A stretch of DNA of 11,286 nt from Rickettsiales bacterium. Lineage in GTDB: Bacteria > Pseudomonadota > Alphaproteobacteria > TMED109. A model generated the notes under the pieces. It did no database searches. It was not told the origin of the DNA and worked only from the letters and a program-made list of their open reading frames with translations. Positions 7,260 to 11,286 of this stretch are shown piece by piece; within the stretch, counting starts at the first letter, position 1; each line of letters begins with the position of its first letter. Location of the stretch: assembly GCA_002689905.1 (NCBI GenBank), contig NZIN01000016.1, positions 1 to 11,286 on the forward strand, written 5' to 3'. The position numbers and the translations under genes were made by a program.

Positions 7260-7264
7260 AGGAG
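7260..7264 (+). promoter_or_regulatory. Strong Shine-Dalgarno sequence of parB
   Basis: AGGAG (within AAAAGGAG, 7257-7264) is the best ribosome-binding match in the window. Six nt separate it from the ATT codon at 7271, an ideal spacing, and 33 nt separate it from the TTG at 7298, which is too far. The in-frame stop TAA at 7256-7258 sets the upstream limit. The site is the main nucleotide evidence that parB starts at ATT. Confidence 0.75.
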
Positions 7265-7270
7265 AAAATT

Positions 7271-8152
7271 ATTACTAAAAAAAGATTAAAAACTGGTTTG
7301 GGAATATTATTAGGTTCAGATATTGAAAAAAAACCTGAAATAAAAACAAAAAATGAATTAGATGTACCAATATTAAAGATAGATAATATAAGTCCAAACA
7401 GTGATCAACCAAGAAACAGTTTTAATAAAGATAGTATTAATGAACTTGCAAATTCAATTAAGTCACAAGGCTTGTTGATGCCTATATTGGTAAAAAAAAA
7501 TGCTAAAAGGATTAATAAATATACGATAGTTGCAGGTGAGAGAAGGTGGAGAGCTTGTAAGTTGATAGGTTTTAAGACTATAAAGGCCATAATTGTAGAA
7601 AATACAACAGAAAAAACTGATGCATTAGCTGCCATCATTGAAAATGTACAAAGAGAAGACTTATCACCCCTAGATGAAGCATTAGCATATGAGAAGTTAA
7701 TTAAAAACTACAGCATGAAGCATGAGGACATAGCGATAAATACTGGAAAATCAAGAAGTTACATAACTAATATCATAAGAATATTAAGTTTGAGTCCTAA
7801 GGTTAAAAAGTTATTACAAGAGGAAAAGATATCTTTCGGACACGCAAGAGCATTAGTAGGGACTTCCAAGCAAGAAGTTTTTGCAGATAAAGTAATTGAA
7901 GAGAAGTTAAATGTAAGAGAACTAGAAGACTTAATAAGAGCAAAAAAGAGTGGAGTTAATGATCATAACTCTAAAAGTAATAAACATTCTATAAAAAAAG
8001 ATCCTAATATATTAGATTATGAAAAGTATTTGTCTTTAAAATTGGGCTACAAAGTAGAAATTAAAAACAATATGGGAAAAGGATATTTAAAAGTAACCTA
8101 TAAAAATTTGGAACAGTTAGACGCTATAGTGGAACTTTTTAATAATCAATAA
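7271..8152 (+). CDS. parB: Chromosome-partitioning protein ParB (Spo0J), probable ATT start
   Basis: ParB is a parS-binding CTPase clamp that forms the centromere complex moved by ParA. With the ATT start it has 293 residues. Domains in order are: the N-terminal ParA-contact motif KKRLKTGLGILLG (about 3-15); ISPNSDQPR (40-48); the CTP-binding GERRWRA (89-95); ENVQREDLSP (124-133); a helix-turn-helix around DIAINTGKSRSYITNIIRIL (153-172); SFGHARAL (188-195); a variable lysine-rich linker; and a C-terminal dimerisation domain. Starting at TTG 7298 would delete nearly all of the N-terminal motif and leave 284 residues. No ATG, GTG or TTG lies between the upstream in-frame stop (7256-7258) and 7298. 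ATT 7268 is a less well-spaced alternative to ATT 7271. A sequencing error converting ATG to ATT cannot be excluded. The 3' end overlaps holA tail-to-tail by 14 nt. Confidence 0.94.
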   Translation: MTKKRLKTGLGILLGSDIEKKPEIKTKNELDVPILKIDNISPNSDQPRNSFNKDSINELANSIKSQGLLMPILVKKNAKRINKYTIVAGERRWRACKLIGFKTIKAIIVENTTEKTDALAAIIENVQREDLSPLDEALAYEKLIKNYSMKHEDIAINTGKSRSYITNIIRILSLSPKVKKLLQEEKISFGHARALVGTSKQEVFADKVIEEKLNVRELEDLIRAKKSGVNDHNSKSNKHSIKKDPNILDYEKYLSLKLGYKVEIKNNMGKGYLKVTYKNLEQLDAIVELFNNQ

Positions 8153-9125
8153 TATCAAATAATGATTTTTTTATAAGTATGTCATTTATGGAGTTATTAA
8201 GTTTGCAAGATATCTCTAAATCTAAAATATTAACAGAGTAATCACGCAATGATTTAATTTTTAGTTTGGATAGTTGTTTATTGATTTTTCCATGACGAGA
8301 GAAATGAACAATTGGTTTTAAATTCTTAATATCATGAAGTTTTTTTTCTTTAGCTAACAATAAAATATTAAAGTGCTTTCTTATAGATCGGAGTATTGTT
8401 ATGTAGTTGACACCTAAACTGCAGGTTTTATCATAAAGATAGCTAATTTCATTACTACTAGCAATCCCTATAGAATCACATAAATTGTAGATATTTATAA
8501 CTGAGTTATCTCCTACAGCATTAAGTATATCTTCAAAACTAATTTTTTTGCCGTCTGCAAATAATGCAAGCTTTTTTATTTCACTCTTTGTAATCATACT
8601 ATCATTTCCAAATCTGTTACTTAAGTAGTTCAGGCTAGGTTCATCAAGAAAAAGCGAGAACTCCTTTGCATATTTTAAAATAGAGTTTTTTACATTAACT
8701 TCTTGATAACAAGTTATTAACGCTAAGTTTTCTGAGTTTCTAAATTTATTAACTATTTCTGAGTTATTAGGTAGATATTCTGATTCTAGGATGATAAGGT
8801 TAGCCTTTTCCTTGTCTATATTTTCGAATATAGAAATAAAATCTTTATCTGCCTTAATTAAATCAAGATTAATTTTAATAACAGAAAATTTATAAAAAAA
8901 CGACTTTTGATAAATTAACTCGTTTATGTAGGAATTAGATCTAGAAAACTCTTCATAATTTAATTTTACTATTTCTACTGATTTATCATAAAAATAAAAA
9001 ACTTTTTTATATATTTCATCAGATCTTTCATTTACTTTGCCTCTATCAGGCCCGTGAATGAGAATAGCTTTAAATTTTAGAACATTATCAATAAATTTAT
9101 TAAACTCCCAATCTTTTATTAACAT
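8139..9125 (-). CDS. holA: DNA polymerase III subunit delta (HolA)
   Basis: Delta is the clamp-loader subunit that opens the beta sliding clamp. The 328-residue length and layout fit HolA: an N-terminal AAA+-like fold with ILIHGPDRGKVNERSDEI (21-38), which lacks a functional Walker A lysine-threonine pair as is normal for delta, then FFYKFSVIKIN (76-86), and the family-typical turn VGDNSVINIYNLCDSI (204-219) at the start of the third domain. Overall conservation is low, as usual for this family, so the call leans on its position directly after lptE and leuS and opposite parB. The ATG is preceded by AAGAG (plus-strand CTCTT 9132-9136) with six nt spacing. Only two nt separate it from the lptE stop. 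The TAA stop lies within the 3' end of the convergent parB. Confidence 0.87.
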   Translation of the reverse strand: MLIKDWEFNKFIDNVLKFKAILIHGPDRGKVNERSDEIYKKVFYFYDKSVEIVKLNYEEFSRSNSYINELIYQKSFFYKFSVIKINLDLIKADKDFISIFENIDKEKANLIILESEYLPNNSEIVNKFRNSENLALITCYQEVNVKNSILKYAKEFSLFLDEPSLNYLSNRFGNDSMITKSEIKKLALFADGKKISFEDILNAVGDNSVINIYNLCDSIGIASSNEISYLYDKTCSLGVNYITILRSIRKHFNILLLAKEKKLHDIKNLKPIVHFSRHGKINKQLSKLKIKSLRDYSVNILDLEISCKLNNSINDILIKKSLFDIIDY

Positions 9126-9127
9126 AT

Positions 9128-9625
9128 TTAACTCTTATTATTAGAAAGAAAAATTAATAGCCTTTTATATATTACTTCTGACAGCAACCGTATAGTTGTT
9201 TGTTCTGCTTTCTTTTTACTTGCCAGTGTAGATCTTATATTATTCAATACTAATGTATAAGGGGAGCTATTTTTTTCTTCGAACAAATAAATTAATTTAT
9301 CATAACTCTTATCCCTATAATAAATTTTAACATTAGCTGAAATCTCATTCTTATACCTCGATATTTTTCTGGTACTATCTGATACAGTTCCTCTTGTATC
9401 TGATTCTGTCTCTATTTTTATTATATACTTTACTTTATTTTGTACAGGGAATAAGTTTAAAAGGGCCTTTTTAATTTTTAGGGAGGCTTTTTTTTTATCA
9501 GTTAGGATTGCAAAAGACTGTAACTGATAAACCTCTTGAAGAGTGTCTTTATAAACTGGTTTGAAATTACTACAACTGCTAATTAAAAAAAAAATTAATA
9601 TAAAAAATATTTTATTTATTAACAT
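9128..9625 (-). CDS. lptE: LPS-assembly lipoprotein LptE (probable)
   Basis: LptE plugs the LptD outer-membrane channel that delivers lipopolysaccharide to the cell surface. The 165-residue product opens with a positively charged and hydrophobic signal peptide (MLINKIFFILIFFL) ending in the lipobox ISSC. This predicts signal peptidase II cleavage and lipidation at Cys18. Right after the cysteine, SNFKPVYK resembles the GFxPLY stretch found in alphaproteobacterial LptE. The remainder is lysine-rich and weakly conserved, so identification relies on length, lipobox and the leuS-lptE-holA order. I place the start at ATG (9623-9625). It shares one nt with the leuS stop in a TGATG coupling overlap, and is preferred over the TTG one codon upstream. 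Another periplasmic lipoprotein is the main alternative. Confidence 0.77.
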   Translation of the reverse strand: MLINKIFFILIFFLISSCSNFKPVYKDTLQEVYQLQSFAILTDKKKASLKIKKALLNLFPVQNKVKYIIKIETESDTRGTVSDSTRKISRYKNEISANVKIYYRDKSYDKLIYLFEEKNSSPYTLVLNNIRSTLASKKKAEQTTIRLLSEVIYKRLLIFLSNNKS

Positions 9626-11286
9626 CAAATTACCAAATTCACTACTCTATCCGGAACAACTATTAATTTTTTAATAGTATTTTTGGTTAATGCATCTTTA
9701 ACTTTATCGTTATTTAAAACTAACTCTTTTGTTTCACTTTCATTTAATCCCTTCCTAATATTTATTACTAGCTTTTTTTTACCATTAACTTGTATTATTA
9801 AATTTATAGTATTTTCTTCGAAGAGCTTTCTATTATACTCAGGCCAATTTTCTTCTGTTACTAGGTTTTTATATCCGAGTATTTGCCAAAGCTCTTCTGC
9901 GAAGTGAGGAGTAAGTGGGCTCATCATGACAACCCATTTTGAAAGAGTATCATGTAGAGTAACGGTCTCTAATTTGACATTAAGAAAAAAGTTAGCAAAT
10001 TCTCTCAATGCTGCCACAGCAACGTTATATTGAAAACTATCTAAACTTCTAGTAACTTTTTCTATACATAAGTGTGTCTTTTTTATTAATTCTAACGACT
10101 GATCACTTATACTGTCAGATGATTTGTTTATATCTTTTCTACTAAAGTCGAGCCTATTAAAATAATTCCATATCTTAATTATAAATTTTTTTGATCCCTC
10201 TATCCCACTATTGCTCCAATCCAAGTTCCTTTCTGGGGGACTATCAGAAAGCATAAATATTCTTGCAGTGTCAGCTCCATATTCTGATATTATAGACACC
10301 GGGTCTACTATGTTTTTCTTAGACTTAGACATTTTTTCAGATTTGATAGCTGAAACTTTTTTTCCTGTTTTTTTATGAATAAAAGAATTTTCTTTTCTTA
10401 TCAAGTCTTCAGGAAAAACCCATTTTCCATCTTCATCTTTATAAGTTTGATGACATACCATTCCTTGACAGAAGAGGCCTTTAAAAGGTTCATCAATTTT
10501 TATTTCTCCTATACTATTTAATGCTTTAACGAAAAACCTTGAATATAAAAGATGTAATACGGCATGCTCAATTCCACCAACATATTGATGTACTGGGCAC
10601 CATTTCTTTATTTCATTAGAATTAAGATTTAATTCATTTTTAGGATTAAGAAATCGCAAATAATACCAAGAGGAATCAAAAAATGTATCAAGAGTGTCAG
10701 TCTCTCTAACAGCTTTGAGTCCAGTTTCTTTGCAAATAGTATGTTTCCATGTAGGATGATTTTCTAATGGATTTCCTCCTTTAGAAAAATCTATATCATT
10801 GGGTAGCTCTATAGGAAGCTCACTTTCTTCAACAGCAATTGTTTCTCCATCTTCTCTGTAGATAATGGGAATAGGACATCCCCAGTACCTTTGCCTCGAA
10901 GCACACCAGTCTCTTAATCTATATGTAACATTTGCTTTACCAATGCTCCTACTTTCAATCTGTTTTATTATTTCTTTTTTTGCATCATCTACTGATAAAC
11001 CATTTAAAAATTGAGAATTAATTAAGATACCAGATCCAGTATAAGCTTTAGTTAATTCTAAATCTCCTAAATCATTTACTTCTTTTACTACAGCCTTAAT
11101 TTCAAGATTATATTTTTTTGCAAAATCGAAGTCCCTTTGATCGTGAGCAGGACATCCAAACACAGCTCCAAAGCCATAATCCATTAAGACAAAATTTGCA
11201 AAATAAACAGGTACTTTTTGTGAAGGATCAAAAGGGTTTAGAGCAACAAGATCAGTTTTAAACCCAATTTTTTCACCAACAGCAAT
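9625..11286 (-). CDS. leuS: Leucyl-tRNA synthetase LeuRS, partial (N-terminal part beyond the window)
   Basis: LeuRS attaches leucine to its tRNA in the cytosol. The reading frame is open through the right edge, so 553 C-terminal residues of a protein usually about 860 long are visible. The HIGH motif and most of the editing domain lie outside. Numbered from the edge, the editing-domain core FVLMDYGFGAVFGCPAHDQRD is present (about 30-50; the conserved aspartate of HDQ is codon 11140-11142). RLRDWCASRQRYWGCPIP follows (about 124-141), then FFDSSWYYLRF, GGIEHAVLHLLYSRFF and the KMSKS loop (318-322, plus-strand 10321-10335). Anticodon-binding and C-terminal domains end in VVNLVI. The FGCPAHDQRD form is one I associate with alphaproteobacteria. 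The segment DWCASRQ has cysteine where many LeuRS have glycine. The TGA stop overlaps the lptE start by one nt, so this is probably the first gene of a leuS-lptE-holA operon. Confidence 0.97.
   Translation of the reverse strand: MAVGEKIGFKTDLVALNPFDPSQKVPVYFANFVLMDYGFGAVFGCPAHDQRDFDFAKKYNLEIKAVVKEVNDLGDLELTKAYTGSGILINSQFLNGLSVDDAKKEIIKQIESRSIGKANVTYRLRDWCASRQRYWGCPIPIIYREDGETIAVEESELPIELPNDIDFSKGGNPLENHPTWKHTICKETGLKAVRETDTLDTFFDSSWYYLRFLNPKNELNLNSNEIKKWCPVHQYVGGIEHAVLHLLYSRFFVKALNSIGEIKIDEPFKGLFCQGMVCHQTYKDEDGKWVFPEDLIRKENSFIHKKTGKKVSAIKSEKMSKSKKNIVDPVSIISEYGADTARIFMLSDSPPERNLDWSNSGIEGSKKFIIKIWNYFNRLDFSRKDINKSSDSISDQSLELIKKTHLCIEKVTRSLDSFQYNVAVAALREFANFFLNVKLETVTLHDTLSKWVVMMSPLTPHFAEELWQILGYKNLVTEENWPEYNRKLFEENTINLIIQVNGKKKLVINIRKGLNESETKELVLNNDKVKDALTKNTIKKLIVVPDRVVNLVI

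Noticed and set aside
9683..9907. Plus-strand 74-codon hydrophobic open frame
   Set aside because: It lies antisense to the leuS 3' coding region, has low-complexity F/S/L composition, and has no supporting signals.
1..11286. Search for mobile elements, CRISPR arrays, tRNA/rRNA genes, toxin-antitoxin pairs or a novel defence system
   Set aside because: Nearly all sequence is accounted for by conserved housekeeping genes with gaps under 175 nt. I saw no direct-repeat arrays, transposase motifs or cloverleaf-like sequences.

Overview
This window is a core housekeeping segment of a very AT-rich, compact genome. The gene content and order are rho, qor(-), mnmE, mnmG, rsmG, parA, parB, then holA(-), lptE(-), leuS(-). 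That order is the classic alphaproteobacterial neighbourhood around the chromosome-partitioning locus. The AT bias (about 30% GC by eye, not counted), very short intergenic gaps and overlapping genes suggest a streamlined alphaproteobacterium of the SAR11/oligotroph type. This placement rests on gene order and protein motifs, not on a search. A Rickettsiales-like AT-rich lineage is less likely because the full rho-mnmE-...-leuS run is kept.

Layout. Positions 1-149 are non-coding as far as can be seen and hold a candidate rho promoter. rho (150-1418) is followed tail-to-tail, with a 7-nt overlap, by a complement-strand zeta-crystallin-type quinone oxidoreductase (1412-2398). A 172-nt, A/T-tract-rich divergent spacer (2399-2570) precedes mnmE (2571-3881). 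Immediately after mnmE lie two perfect palindromic parS centromere sites (3882-3897 and 3918-3933). Then mnmG (3996-5861), rsmG (5851-6492), parA (6479-7246) and parB (7271-8152) run as one tightly coupled series. On the other strand leuS (entering from the right edge, 5' end missing), lptE and holA form a second tight operon. It meets parB tail-to-tail with a 14-nt overlap.

How the genes work together. MnmE and MnmG form the enzyme complex that modifies U34 of certain tRNAs, and RsmG methylates 16S rRNA, so this block serves translation fidelity. ParA, ParB and the two parS sites form the chromosome segregation module. ParB is made downstream of its own binding sites, so nucleoprotein spreading could feed back on the operon. 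The leuS-lptE-holA operon joins leucyl-tRNA synthesis, a lipopolysaccharide-export lipoprotein and the DNA polymerase III delta subunit.

The most noteworthy point is that parB has no ATG, GTG or TTG start that would preserve its conserved N-terminal ParA-contact motif. The best-supported start is an ATT codon at 7271 behind the strongest Shine-Dalgarno sequence in the window. I see no mobile element, CRISPR array, RNA gene or novel multi-gene system here.
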